64,000 bases of DNA from Holacanthus passer (lineage: Eukaryota; Chordata; Actinopteri; Pomacanthidae): contig JAFREQ010000014.1 of the NCBI GenBank assembly GCA_025331565.1, positions 5,722,501 to 5,786,500 on the forward strand, given 5' to 3'. This document shows positions 48,732-61,789 of this stretch, piece by piece (within the stretch, counting starts at the first letter, position 1; each line of letters opens with the position of its first letter). The notes beneath the pieces were generated by a model. That model was given only the letters and a program-made list of their open reading frames with translations, searched no databases and was not told the origin of the DNA. The translations under genes were made by a program, and so were the position numbers.

Positions 48732-51700
48732 GACACCCACAGCTCAAAACAGTAACATCACATTGAAATGTCTTGGGCTGATCCGCTGACAGTAAAAATA
48801 TGACACTGAGGGGGCTCTATTTTCTTTCTCGGGGGTGAACATCTAGGTGCTGTTGCTCTTAGCGGCACACAGGTGTTTTCCCACTTGTGCAAGGCAAGCT
48901 TTGGAATTTGGGTGACCTATAATGAACTGGGTGGACAGGCGCCGTTGGGGTGTTTCAGTAAGAATAACAATTCAGTTGCCAGTAAAGTGCAATTTGTATG
49001 TCAAGAAACAACGGGATTCGCACTAATGTGTTGGTCGCTGGCAGGCTGCCAGGAGCACAGTTTGTGGTGGAAAACCCTGAACGATTCAGGGGCCCCAGAG
49101 TCTGACAGAGGCCCTGCAACACACCTGGGATTATAGATAGTTATACTGTCAGAGCTGTTGTTGAGTTGTTGTCAGGGAGCCCAAAATTTCTAACACCAGC
49201 CTCTGCAATGATATATGCTATTTTAGTGCCTTCTAGACCAACGCACTGCATTTTTTAAAACTCAATTCATATGGTACATTTTCAGGCTTTTTTGACACCG
49301 AGATGTAAAAAAAATGCATTCAGCTCTGCAGTAGCTGTTTGGCAAATGGAAGCAACCACACGGCAGAAGATATAAAGCTTTCACAAACACAATCTGACAG
49401 GTGTTTTAAATCAACAGCAGTGACCACTGACCAACTCTATTAACTGCTTCTCCTTTAGCGATGCACATGTGGCGAAACTGAGAGGGCGGTGTCTGTCTAT
49501 ATGGAAGTTTTTAAAGGCAACAAGACAAACTACATTGTTTCCTCACTCGATTTGAGGTTTAAGTGTTCAACATAAAATCCCATCTATGCGTCCCTCCCTT
49601 TGGGGAATCATATCTTATCTCCTTCCCTAGGTGGTGTCTCCATTACTTCTCCACCCATAAATCTGGAAGAGCTAACATCATGTTTGTGTCTGGCTACTGA
49701 AGATTTAACATCATTATTTCTAATTGCAATTTTATGTTCACTTATCCTGATCTTTAACTCCCTGTTGCTTTTACTATAATATACACTTCAATTACAAACA
49801 CACACACACACGCACACATATTCTGCATCGCACGTAATGGTGCCATTAGGACGAATTTCCTTTCTGTGTATGGATGAGAGCAATAGCCTGATTTTATCAC
49901 TGCACTGCAAGTCACACATTTGTGACATATAATTAAGAACTAAAGACTTCAAGTCAGTGGGAAGGGTGTTAATGGAGGTCTTTACACCGCACCATATTTC
50001 TTTATAGGTGAATTTAGGTTTATTTCTAAATATGTAACCAAGATGATCCTCATATCTTATGTGCCAATGATAATTTCCAATGTCATTTGGTCCTCTGGAG
50101 GTAGATAATATTCATTTTATGACATGTTAATTTTATGTTAACCTGTTCAAACAACCGCTGTTAAAGCCTTGCGTTTTATTATACGACATCTCAGCGAAAC
50201 GCTCCATATACACAGCTTTCAAAAGCTTATCAACACTCTGTGGATGACAAGTTGTCCAACCTGACTTTGTTGTTCTGCAAATCCTTCCAGATAAAAATAA
50301 TACATTGTATATTTCATCACACACTATGATGTGAATGAGTGTCAGCATGCAACATGACACACAAAGTGCAAATAAAGTAGGAAACTGTTAGGACCCTCTA
50401 GATTCACTGGGGCCCCAAGATAAATCAAAATGTGATTTCAAAAATTATTACTCTATTGTTATATGCATTCATATTCTCAAAACTATTTACCATGCAAAGT
50501 TGAAAGCGACCTTCTTGCAAATGGTCTGTTGGAAAAATCAAGCAGAGAAAAGAAATAACTATCTCTGCGTCCCACCCTATCAGGATCATGCTTTGGCTTG
50601 TTATTAGATTTTTAAAAAAAACATGTTAGATTGGTTGGTCGTCCTACAATATTTTTTGCATAAGACCTTGACCCTGAGGACCAAAGTTTGATGTGTAATC
50701 TCCTCCCTACCTCGAATGTAAGACGCTCTATATTCATCTGCACCTCTTCAGCACAAGAGCATTAGTTTCCTCTGGAGGGAAACTGGTGTCGTGGATCCAC
50801 TCCAGACTGTTCTACCCATCATGAAATTGCTTCGGCCCCTTTGCGCAGAGTGCACAGCTCTTAAAGGGAAGGAAAAACAAGTGATTTGATTGTTTGTGAC
50901 TAATGCCAGAACCCAGTATAGCTTCTTTTTTAATATCACCCTGTCTCCAGCGGCACTACAGGTATGTGCCAGTCGACACTGTGACGCCCCTGTCTGCCAG
51001 TTACTTGTTTTGCATGGCTGCGATCTTTGCAGGTGCTGGAGGTGGGCGTGGCCGAGGGTCATCAGCAAAATGGAAACGCCAGGGCTCATCAGCAGCAATG
51101 AGGCACCTGGACTCTGTGTGCCAGTGCTTCTACTTAAAAACCCTTCCTTTTATGTCGTGGCTGTTCAGCCCTGTTTGTGACAACCCTGAGATGTAACCAA
51201 CCAAATGAAAAACAAGATTAGTTGCTATTGACTGTTTTAGGCCTGTTTTGTATCAGATGAGGTTTGGATTTACTTTACATGCACTGCACCCTGCAAATAG
51301 TCCGAAGCCTGTTTTCAGCTTTGGACTATTCAGTGAGATGTGGTTCTGTTCAGTAATTTTTTGGTTTTGTTTACAAATTATATATTCTATTTATTGAAAA
51401 TGTTTTCATCTATTTCCATATTCCTAATTTGTGAGTTGTCCTGCACCTCTCCCGCCTCCATACAAATTGTTACGCCAGCAAAGAATCGATTATCAAAATA
51501 GTTGCAGATACTTTTTCTGTCGATCGACTGATTATTTCATCTTAAACTTAATACTGCTCTGATACAACTGTAGAGAGCTATGAGTGAACGGGGAAGCTCC
51601 AATCAATGACACACACAAGGCAACACAGGCAACTCTCAACCACAAGGTCATGCAAACTCCTTTATAAATACATTAACACAAGATATGAAAGAAAAACAGA

Positions 51701-51839
51701 GCAACATAAAAAGACACGCAGTAGGATTTTAAAAGAGCAAAATGAAATAAAAGATATAAAAAAGTCAAAATAGAATAAAACAGAATAAAAAGCTACATTA
51801 CTCTGTAAGATGTGAATAGTCTTAAATCCAGTTATGTGG
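48732..51839. other. Gene-free stretch
   Basis: No supportable gene. A CA-type run lies at about 49,797-49,818. The minus frame at 50,133-50,360 includes a segment that looks protein-like (GWTTCHPQSVDKLLKAVY) but matches no family I know. Frames at 50,748-51,196 on both strands overlap in antisense. Confidence 0.5.
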
Positions 51840-52400
51840 TGTATTGAAAAACTGAATGCTTCTCCATGTTTAGTTCAGACTTTTGACTCTGGGGACAGTA
51901 AGCAGCCTGCCTGAGAGGTCTGGATGGTTCAAAACAGAGCAGCAGACCGGAAATGTTTTTTTGGCCCTAAATCATTCAGTGCTTTATAAACCAAGAGGAG
52001 TATTTTAAAATCAATTCTTTGACAAACAGGAAGCCAGTGCAAAGGTCTGAGAACTGGACTGATGTGATCTACTTCCCTGCAGACCGAGGTGGCAGTGCTC
52101 AAATCGGCTGCAGCTGTCCGATCGACTTTTCAGAGAGACCTGTAAAGACCCTGTTACAGTAGTCGAGCTACTGAAGATAAATGCATGGGCACGTTTTTCT
52201 ATGAACTGCTGAAAGGTAAGTCCTTTAATCCTTGTTATATTCTTCAGGTTATAGTAAGCTGAGTTTGTATTTGTCATAATGTGCTTATTAGTTAAGTTAG
52301 TTAAGTCTGTGGCTCCACCTAGATTTCTGGCTTGGTGTTTGGCTTTTAATTTTAAAGATGGAAGCTGAACACTGACTTCTGATTGCTTTCGTTGGCTATT
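51840..52400 (-). pseudogene. L2-type LINE reverse transcriptase C-terminal remnant
   Basis: On the minus strand the segments appear in the expected family order: ARNLG, then SAYYNLKNITRIKGL, FIEKRAHAFIFS, then HWLPVCQRIDFKILLL, and finally a TKHGEAFSFS-like end near 51,850. In fish L2-clade elements the corresponding string is ARNLGVxFD..., SAYYHLKNI.RIKGL, LEKL.HAFIFSRLDYCN, LHWLPV..RIDFKILLL. The frame changes several times and the middle (RLDYCN..AARVLT) is damaged. The second L2-type fragment in the window, at 41,546, is on the opposite strand. Confidence 0.85.
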
Positions 52401-52403
52401 TCT

Positions 52404-52440
52404 ATTCAATAATAATAATAATGATGATGATGATGATGTT
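52404..52440. repeat. (AAT)n/(ATG)n microsatellite
   Basis: A run of AAT trinucleotides passes into ATG/TGA trinucleotides, directly at the 5' side of the LINE remnant. Confidence 0.9.
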
Positions 52441-53400
52441 TATATGTATAGCACTTGACAAAACCAGCATTACGAAGTTTTGTACGCATAAAACGCAACA
52501 ATAAAATACACAGTAACGAATGAATAAACAGGCAGGCATAAGGAATAAAAGAGGAACAAAACTTAAAAACAATGACTGATTGAAAAGCATAAATAACTCA
52601 ACGAGGATAAAATATAAAATCAATCTGTGAATTCAAACATAAAATAGATCAAAGTGCAAATTGAAGAATAAAGTACAGTCTCAGTCAATAGTTAAGAATA
52701 AAAGATGCACCTTAATATTAAAAGATAAAATGTATAAGAACCTAAAATAAGTCTTCAAAAGTGATTCAAAAGAAGATACTGATGCAAGCTGGGCAGCCGG
52801 AGTAAGGTCGTTATAATTGGAGTCATGTGTTCTCTTTTCTTGTTTTTTGGTTCACTGATGCATTTTGCACAAATTGGGGTCTGTTCTTTGATTTCTGATT
52901 CATACCCTTTAAAAGACCATTACATTAGCCCAACCATGAGGAAATAAACACGAATGAGAGTGTCAGTAAAACTCACCATAGATTGTGTTCTAGCAATTTT
53001 CCTCACATAGCAGTAGTATGGTTGGATTATCTTGTCAGTGTGTTTCTCCAAAGTGAGTGTCAAAGAGCACATCCAGGTTCCTGACACATGGTTTAACATT
53101 AATTGATAAGGCGCCAAGATGATCAGGACCAATGATGAGGATCTTAGTTGTATCCACATTTGATTAAAAAAAAATTGCTGACATCTATTTTGTTTAATAT
53201 CTAACTACTACTACTACTCAATTCGTGAGACGGGAGAAGTTTAAAGTCTCAGTAGGCTTGACTGGGAGATACAGCTGTGTGTCATCAGTATAGCAGTGGA
53301 ATGAAATTTTATCTCATCTATCTTTAATTGGATGAAATATCCAATCAATGGTGATCATATCAATTTTTGTGTCATATCAACAGTAACAGTCTCAGATCCA
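52440..53400. repeat. Noncoding teleost interspersed repeat
   Basis: The start (GTTTATATGTATAGCACTTG, ACAAAACCAGCATTAC) and end (ACAGCTGTGTGTCATCAGTA, TAGCAGTGGAATG) match the style of a recurrent noncoding repeat in fish. The part at about 52,920-53,170 (GTTCCTGACACATGG, CCACATTTGATTA) fits the same element. An ACT triplet run lies near 53,204-53,218. The exact class is uncertain. The minus frames within it are chance. Confidence 0.5.
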
Positions 53401-53679
53401 CAGAATCACCTGTGCATATGAGGGCAAGGAAAACCCTGATCAAGAAAAGACTCTGCCAGAAATGATGAAAACTACTCGAGAGAGGGAATGACAATGCAGT
53501 TTGAATGGCTATTGCAGAAAAAATGCTGACCGTAAATAGTATAAAATGGGGTTTGATAAAGTCCTCGAGATAACAGTGAGTCACAAAAAGTAGTGCAATT
53601 CCCGCTGTCCCCCTCCTTCCACCAGAACACCCAGAGGGTTGACTCACAGGGCTGCAATAAACGTTAACGAAACATAAAG

Positions 53680-54180
53680 CTAATTCACTTTAAACTCCAT
53701 CAAGCCTTTTCCCCTGACGCCGGTAATGCTGCAGTACAGTGGCTGCATTAGACAGGCTTCCTTGCATGTCAATAGTCAGCCATCTGCTCTGGCTGCTGTA
53801 GCGGACAAGGGCCCAGCAGAGAATTTCACCCATAGGACGCCTTATTTGGATGAACGTGGTACAGACAAGATGGTCAGAGGCTCTAGCGATGGTCAAATCA
53901 TCTTTGCGCCCGGTCACCTGTGAGACAATCCCTCAACTTTATACAGAAAATGATGTATTGCTATCTCTCAGCTCTGACCTGGGGTTGACCTGGATGTGAC
54001 CCAGCGCCTCTGGAGAGGGAAGCATCAGAAGCAATCTGTGGAGTTTCAGGAGAGACTGCAAAAATGCTGCAGGCATTTCTCCTGTAAATATAGAGCCAAA
54101 ACAATTAGGGATTTGTTCTGTTCTGTTTATGGTAATTTCCTGAGACAATCAGACACAAATCCATCACGCACGCCTCAAAT
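53680..54180. promoter_or_regulatory. Candidate conserved noncoding element
   Basis: 500 bp free of repeats, with even composition and motifs such as GGTAATGCTGCAG, TGCATTAGACAGG and AAACAATTAGGG. Several open frames overlap on both strands without domains. One of the longest such blocks in the window. Evidence is texture only. Confidence 0.3.
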
Positions 54181-54600
54181 TCCACCTACAATGCCAACAC
54201 ACAAAACCACACTGACTCTTTACCACTTTCTCTCCGTTTATACACACCCACATTGATCCACCCACCCACACACACACACGCATACACTCAAAGCCCAGTG
54301 CAGTGTGCAAGTTGAGTAGAATAGAAATAGTTCAGGTTAAAAATAGGCTACGGTGCAATCAGTGGAAACGCAGGGGGAGATTCAATTAAATTTCTCTCTA
54401 CAGAGGAAATGCCATACACACAATATAACCGTCTCTGTTCAGATTCCATTATGTTGTCACCAACCATGAATCACAATGAAAACAACCTCACAACAGCTTC
54501 GATTTTCCTGAAATGTTGAGTATAAATTATTTTTCTAACCCCTGGCTATGTTTTAATTATGTAAGCACTCGCTTTGAATCATCTGCCCACTGAGGAATCA
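54181..54600. other. Gene-free stretch
   Basis: No gene. A CA-type run lies at about 54,265-54,285. Confidence 0.5.
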
Positions 54601-54770
54601 TTTTATTTTAAGATGAAGAAATTGAAATAAATTTTCCAATACATTTTGCATTTTCTTCGAATTTCAAATGAGTTTCGCAATCGTGTAGTTTAAGACTTAG
54701 AAGTTTCCTCATTGCAATTTGCATATGAAAATTCCCGATGAAATTATCATGGACTTGATGTCCACAGCCA
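54600..54770. promoter_or_regulatory. Candidate noncoding element with an octamer site
   Basis: A repeat-free AT-rich block. At 54,717-54,724 it contains ATTTGCAT, the consensus octamer bound by POU-domain factors, within GCAATTTGCATATGAAAATT. No reading frame. One octamer in AT-rich DNA can be chance. Confidence 0.25.
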
Positions 54771-55543
54771 CATTTATTTCCACCTCAGGAGTCCAAGTCC
54801 TGCGCTTTCACTGACACCATACTGTCTCCAATTCTGATAGAAGGTGTTTGTGTCTGAAGATGCACCGTTAAGTGAAGAGAGGATATGAGAAAAGTATTTC
54901 AAACACAGAGTGAAAAGTCCCCGAGGACCATCAGTCAGACGACTGCAACACTTAGGAACTAAAATAGAGCCAGGAAGAGAGCATAATTAGGCATTTTAAG
55001 TGCTTTACATAATACAGTCAGTCATAATGAAGGCCCTGTGGGATCCAGAGGCTCGGCGGCTATTGTCACTCTGCCGCAGGAGCAGCATTCATACGACTGG
55101 AGAAAGAGATGGAAGGATACGGGGAAATGGAGAGGTGGAAAGTAATAAAGCACAAAAAAGCTGTAGTTACAAAACATAAAAATAAAATAGTGAAATGGAG
55201 TTAACTTAATTAACATACAGTTCCATTACCCGAGAACTGAGCCAAAATCAATGATTTACATTTTTAACTGTCTACCCAGAGGACACAGGCACGTCGAGAC
55301 AAACATGATCAATAGAAAATGCAATTTTGTGAAATGCATAACACGGACGCAGCGACGCGGCGCCATAAAACACTTTCCTGTCATTGTCTCTCTCTCTCCA
55401 CCTCTCTCTGTCATCCTTTGATGAGTGAACCACTTGATGTTGACAGTGGATTGATACGGCCTCTTAATGAATGATGTTTTATTAATGGTCCCATAATCAG
55501 ATTACCTGCAGGCGGACAGACTCCATCCATCTCTCTCTCTCAG
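54771..55543. other. Gene-free stretch ending in a pyrimidine tract
   Basis: No gene. The TCTCTCTCTCTCCACCTCTC run near 55,388 and the CTCTCTCTCTCAG at the end precede the exon candidate at 55,544. Confidence 0.5.
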
Positions 55544-55666
55544 AGGTCTAACGATGAAGGAAGAATAACACATCTGGAGGAGCAGAGACACTTGTCTGGT
55601 CCACATTTAATCGGCTACAGGAGTTACGCTTGTACTTACAGTGTGCTGGATGCAGGAGACAAGCAG
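55544..55666 (+). other. Candidate internal coding exon (41 codons, unidentified)
   Basis: A strong acceptor (CATCTCTCTCTCTCAG) and a strong donor (CAG|GTAATG) frame exactly 123 bp, open in one frame only and symmetrical (phase 0 both sides). It starts RSNDEGRITHLEEQRHL and ends SVLDAGDKQ. I recognise no family. It is phase-compatible with the 46,980-47,060 candidate, so both could belong to one plus-strand gene, but an open frame of this length is not improbable by chance. Confidence 0.25.
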
Positions 55667-56440
55667 GTAATGTGTGTTCTTAATAATCAGCAAGAACGCT
55701 GTTGTTACTGAACGATAAAGAGCCCAACAAACAAAGCTGTCTGCTGTATTTCACGCAGACATCCGACACTGGAATCGACTGTTATGCATTTTGGACGGTC
55801 ATGGTCTCCAGAGGACTAAGGATCTGGTGATCTGCTAAATTTTCATCTAATGCCACTAAGAGTTACTTCAGTTTATAACCTTCAAGATTAAGCCAGCATC
55901 ACTTTACTGACTTGTACCTCTACATGCTGACTAAAGTAACATTATTGTTGTGACAAAGCCATTTTTGGACATCATAGACACTATTTGTCCAATGTCCAAT
56001 GCCCAAAAATGGCCACTCTGTAATATGTTTTTATTTGTGCAACAACGTGGCCATCAGACCGGTGCTCAAAGTAAGAGGACGGGTGTAGCTCTGTCAGCAG
56101 CAGATATTGTCCCCACCCGCAACCACAATATCAAACAGTCTCTAGACGTTTTCTTTTCATAAAGCGGCTGCGTGAGACAGCTGCTTCTCTCAATAGGTTT
56201 TGACTGGCCCAGGTTCATTTCATCACGCCTTGTCATTCAAAGGACTGTCCCTTCACCCAAATCACCAGGGAGGAGAGGACCCTCCACAGTGGGAATATTT
56301 TCGCTTATTTAATAAATTTCCTGGTCTTGTCTCATTAAATCATTCAAATAATGTGACATGCTGCCCCCCCACGCTCAAGGGAAATGGCACAGCCTGCATC
56401 GCATCACAGTTACAAACAGACAGAGATGGAAATTGATAGG
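55667..56440. other. Gene-free stretch
   Basis: No supportable gene. The frames at 55,950-56,162 and 56,200-56,436 show no domains. Confidence 0.5.
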
Positions 56441-57000
56441 GGGAGGAGTTGCTTACAGGTATAAAAGGTGACATCCAAGGTGGAATATGATTACCTGGCT
56501 GAGCCCATTAGTCGAAATCTGGAAGAAAAAAAAAAACAGTCTGCCTGCTTATTGCCATTAAACTTTGCTCTTAAGAGAAGTGGTACCTGGAAGTACAGGA
56601 GTATGAAAAATGGGCGACACAGTGCTCACTAAGTTCTCTCCTCCAGCAGTTTTCAGTTAGCAGCCGGGGCAAGAAAGTCTACATCAGATGTGAACTTTTT
56701 AAGTGTGATTTATGGAGCTGCTATGATTGAGGTGTCAGGATTTATGACCGGACCCGCTGACAGCAATTACTCCCCAAACACTAATGCAACCGAAAACTCC
56801 CCTTTGATAGATCTGGTTATTAATGCAAGTACACAGGTACGCAGCCGCTAAGGGCTCCCCGGAAAGGTTAGATTTATCATGGTGACATTTTACTTGTATT
56901 ATGCACCCACATTCTCCCGAAGTGGCCGAGGGACAGGCAGAGGAGGTGCGCGGTGATACCCTCCAAAAGTACAGCAACCACACAAATAATTAAATACAAG
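56440..57000. promoter_or_regulatory. Candidate conserved noncoding region
   Basis: A repeat-poor block except for an A-run near 56,526-56,536. It contains CCCATTAGTCG, CACTAATGCAACC and GGTTATTAATGCAAG, and no credible reading frame. Texture-based call. Confidence 0.25.
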
Positions 57001-57447
57001 AAAATGCATTGCATTCCCAACCCAGACGTATAGATCTGATGCAGCAGGGTCACCTCCAAAAACAATTTCTTCATCATTTTTGCAGGAAATAAAAGATCTA
57101 ATAATGAGGTTGCTGTCGTGTTAGCTAAATGCAGACTTGCAAAGTCATTTTCATCTGTCTCTAAAAAGGAAAAAAAAAAATTATAAACAAAGGTGTAGTG
57201 GGAAAAAAAGTTGTTTGTCAAAAGACTGAAAAAAGACCAAATGTTCTCATTTAGTCATTCTGAAGTGCTGCCAGGAAAAAGTCTGGATGAAATAATCATT
57301 TTTTTGTAATATATTTTAATGCTGTTTGAAATTAAATCACACCAGTTTCCACCTCAGGACATCAGAGTGCTGTCATGTACTTACTTGTCACATTATTTAT
57401 ACGCACTGGAAAATACACTTGTGTGCGCCACCGCGGTCGCGTGTGCA
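57001..57447. other. Gene-free stretch
   Basis: No gene; A-runs near 57,170 and 57,204. Confidence 0.5.
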
Positions 57448-57473
57448 TGTGTGTTTGTGTGTGTGTGTGTGTG
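57448..57473. repeat. (TG)n microsatellite
   Basis: A TG run with one interruption; the three overlapping plus frames here derive from it. Confidence 0.9.
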
Positions 57474-59974
57474 CTTTTCATATCCAATTTTGTGGGTCTG
57501 CGGGTTTGGCATCATGTTCTTTGCAACCAGATAGAAGCCGTGCAACAACAATTTTTAGTAAACATTAATGAGAAGTTCAAAGAAACTATTTATGTTTCCA
57601 GCAGGACAAGAAAAGAGTGACATGAAATAAAAAGCGCATAAAATAACAAGTCATCAGAAGTCAGCTCAGCGGGCTTCAGATTACTCGATAGCACGTACAA
57701 AGAAGAATATCTTTTCGATCCCTTTTAGATTCACTACAAAACAGTTTCCAGAGAGAGCAGGTACAAAGACCCCTGCCTCACTGTTTAGCGACCTTAACGG
57801 ATACATGCGTGAACCCATGTGGTGAGTCATGGCCGGTGGGGAGAGCGCTTCTCATTTCCTGTGTTTTCCCGCTGCCTCCAACACCTTAGGGATGATGTTT
57901 TAATAGAGTGTGGGAGGCAGACTCCTGGGTGTTTCTGCATGATAATCTGGACTCTCTGGAGCTCCGCGTGGCCTTGCGTGGTGACTGCTAATGCGAGATA
58001 AAGAGGATGCTGCTGAATCCTGAACTCTACCCAAGATTCATTTGTCGACTCTTTCTGAACAGTGAGCTGACTTGAAGATGCCACATGCCGAAAGCCTTCA
58101 TGGTTTTGTCAACTGTTATTTTTTTTCAGGCGTGTAACTCTTTTGGTCACTGATATTTTTTACTAATTCTATCTAATTCCACCTAAAAATGTCAGCTGCT
58201 ATTTCATCCAAATATTATGTATTGACACACTAATATATGTCCAGCGAAGCGCAATGTCAGCTCAGGACAATTATTAGGGGAATAAAGAAAATCAGTAGGG
58301 ATGACAGTAAAATCAGCCGGCGAACAATGTCAAAACTCAACAAGGAAAGTCAGCGTGTTTTAACTTCATGAGATGTCTGAACTGTCCACAGATGATAAGC
58401 CGAGATGGCTGCAGAGCCCGCGGGGAGCTCTGCATGCGAACGTGTGAAGATGTGAAGATCCTCCAGAGACTGATCATCCTCATTCCCCACAGGACTCGAC
58501 ACTATATACAAAGAAATTCGCACTCGCACGCAGACGCGCACACATAAACAAATGAAAAATGCAAGTAACGCATTTGCAATCGCGTCACGTATGAGAGAAG
58601 GACAAAAAAAAAAAGGGAGATTGTTACAGTTAAAGTCACCATACCCCCCAAAGTTGTCATTCTTCTGTGTAAGCATTTATGCAGTTAAGGCAGGGGGGAA
58701 AAAAAAAAAACACTTGTGAAAGGATCAGGCAAGTGGAGGAAAAGGAAGGCGGCGGGGAGGGGAGACTGTTGCAGGTGAGAGCCAAAGCATGCAATAAAGA
58801 TTATGGAGGCAAGATGAATTATAAGGCTCCAAGGCTACAGCACAGAGGGACCTGACAGATCCACTGTTTTCCTGGCTTGGCCACTCCACTGCAGGGACGG
58901 CATTAAAACCTCAGGAATGAAGAGAGAGATTTCTCCATACACCCCCCCAACTCTCCCTCTCCACTCCAACACTGTATTGACTGTTTGGCAGGAAACAGGT
59001 TGAGCTAAAGAGGCGTTTGACCCTGAGAGCACATTTTCATTATTTAGAGGTGTTTGTGCGGCAGTGTCATCTCTTCAGAAAGAGAGAATGGGGGGAGAAG
59101 ACAGAGCAAGTGGCTGTGTTTGTGGCAGAGAAATCTTCTGTTTGCATTCTGCCTGGTAGCCACTACAAATACGTGTGCGGCAGACTGTCATCATCAGAAT
59201 TTAGTAAAGGTTTGTGAAATGGTACTCTCTCCTGCTCAGTGGGAAAGTCAACATGTCTCTCCTTCCTAAACGGTTTTGATGTGATTGCATATTTGCTGTG
59301 GTGTTAGGGCACCGTGTATACTCACACCATTACGTACTCTGATTGAATGAGTTGGGACCTCTTTCTTTTAAACCCTCCTCTCATTTCATCATTATGAGGC
59401 AATCAACAGCAAGGTTAGCTAAGTTCAATCCATCTTTTTTAAAATTAATATTAGAGATTCATTTGGGTATAAAGCAAGGTTGTTTGAGAAGGTTTCACTT
59501 TCTACATCTAGTTTTTCGATTAATTTTTTTTTTTTTGATGTGCTGTTTATTTTGTCTCTTTCACCACATCTGCTTTGGTTCCAACATAATTTTGCAATCA
59601 TTATATCTGCCTCTCGGACAATCAAATGCACCAACTAGAGAGCATTTGCAACCAAGGTTCAGTTTCTTTCTCTCTTCAGAGAAATTAATTATCCTTGATC
59701 ATTTAATGGTGTCATACTGAGAGAGCCAGTGGTTCTGGAGGCTGACAACGGACTGCAAGAAACTACAGCGTCAAGTCTATTCTGTTACTACATGGCCATG
59801 AAGTAAACTACATTCTGATTGGCTGAAAGGTGGGCGTGCATCATTGTCACATGAAAGAGCTGAGGTAAGCTCTATATTATTGTGTGCCATATTGAAAATT
59901 TAGGTCATGCCATGATAGAGATGAATGAAACTTTAGAATCATGTTCTAGACATGTATGACACACGTTTACATTT
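57474..59974. other. Gene-free stretch
   Basis: No supportable gene. A-runs lie near 58,605 and 58,697 and a T-run near 59,523-59,537. The 125-codon plus frame at 59,343-59,720 is AT-driven and rich in F/L/H, without domains. Confidence 0.5.
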
Positions 59975-60175
59975 TTAAATTTTACATTATCCGCTAACAT
60001 GCCTACAACGACAATGCTAACACGATGATGTTAAGCAAGGTTTAGTCTTTACAATGCTATCAGAAGAATAGTCCTGAGGGCACATAAATGTCTGTGCCAA
60101 GTTTCATTGCAATCAGTCCAGCAGCTGTTGAAATAGTTCAGTCTGGACCAAAGTGGAGGACCGACAGACGAGCAC
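59975..60175 (+). repeat. Teleost interspersed repeat fragment (GCTAACATG type)
   Basis: GCTAACATGCCTACAACGACA, TGCTAACACGATGATG, then TTTCATTGCAATCAGTCCAG and AAATAGTTCAGTCTGGACCA with AAGTGG...GACCGACAGACG match a very common fish repeat recalled from memory, in the correct internal order. No coding capacity. Confidence 0.75.
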
Positions 60176-61789
60176 GTTCTTCCCAGAAAAACAGTCCTTT
60201 CAGCAAGTGCCCCAAATCGACATGTTTACGAATTGACAAAACCATAATTATTATGACAGAAGCAAAGGGAAGTGTCACATTATAGAACAACGAATTCTGC
60301 ACAGGGAGGAGGTGGATGTTTAAAGTCAAAAAACACTGGACTTCAATCATTAACCTTATCCTGCCCTAACCATGTGTTTATTATTGTAATCATGACAAAG
60401 GTCACATAACCTTAACAAAGTAGTCATTTTAGTATAATGTTTCCCCAACCTTAACAGTGACCTTTCCGTAAACTATCATTTTGTGCCTCGATCGAACCAA
60501 ACCAACCCCTGCTGACAAACTCCAATGAACAGTTACAACAAGATCCATGTGAAAACCAGTTCAAACCTCAATCTACTACATTTTTTAAAAATGGTATTCA
60601 TTGGTCCATATCTGTAAAATCGAAAAATGATAGGCCTTACACAACTACAAGTTATGAAACGCATCAAGGTAAATTACATTACACTAAATATCATCCATTT
60701 AAGAGCTCAGCAGCAGCGATTCAGGCGAATACATTCCAGGTTTATTAACTTAAGGAGCCCGAGAATAAAGGGAGACAAATGGCAGCTGGTTTATAGACCT
60801 TCTACGCAAGGTTGAGAGGCAAATGAAAGAAGCCAAGTCCCAGACGTAAAAATAAGAATAATAGTATTTGACCCTTTTCTTTTCTCCATAATATTTAAAT
60901 ACTGGACACGTTTTCATTTCTATCTCAAAGTCTTGTGGTCAAATATGTACTATCCTTTTCCTCATTTGCCTGCTGCTCTGCTTCCATCTCAGACAGGCTA
61001 AAAACACAACACCAGAAAATCAAGGCCTAATCAGAATACTACAGTAGTCTCACACCAATATTGTATCTCTGGACTGATTCGTCTTTCCTCTGATTCCTTT
61101 TCTTTTTTTCTTTTGAGATTGTACAAGTGTAGAATTCAGCCCCTGAGTGTTTTTTGCCACAGATCTTGTCGACTGTGAGCACACCTCCCCTGCTGTCAAC
61201 TCCCCTCCGGTCCTCCTTTTTTTCTGCTCTGTTACCCCAACTGGGATTATTTATCTCTCCACAGGTGTAGTAGAAATGAACAGAGCACTGACCACAGACA
61301 GACAGAGCATTGGTTTACCCCGCGTAACAAGAAGAAAATACACGTGTAATTAGGTCGACTGTTGACCATTAAGGAATCCGTGGGCGCTATGAGAACTTGA
61401 TGTCTAAAAGGACGATGTTGTTATCTGTGGTTTATAATAGTTTTGCATCTTTATAGAAACAAAAACAATATTTTAATTGCTCAAAAATGTCACAACGTAA
61501 TTGGCTGTCATAAGAAACCTTCCCACACATGTATATGTGCGTGTTTTCATTATTCATGGGAATTCTTTCAGCATTCATTGTAGTTAGTAATGAGTTGTTT
61601 ACAACTGACAAATGTCCTTGGTCATTTTAACAGGATAAAATCATAAAATAATATGTTTGCCTTATCAAATTATATTACAATAACAGTCTGAACAAACTAA
61701 TGTATTTTGCATTAGACTGCATATTTTATTTTTATCTTATTCAAATGAATTCTCTGTTTTTATCTGATGGTACCAAAGTGCTATAGATC
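60176..61789. other. Gene-free AT-rich stretch
   Basis: No supportable gene; the open frames are short and lack domains. Confidence 0.5.

Noticed and set aside
50133..50360. Minus frame with a protein-like segment (GWTTCHPQSVDKLLKAVY)
   Set aside because: I could not link it to any family and it has no splice signals; kept only as a note.
59343..59720. 125-codon plus frame
   Set aside because: Rich in F, L, H and S from AT- and T-rich DNA, with no family match.
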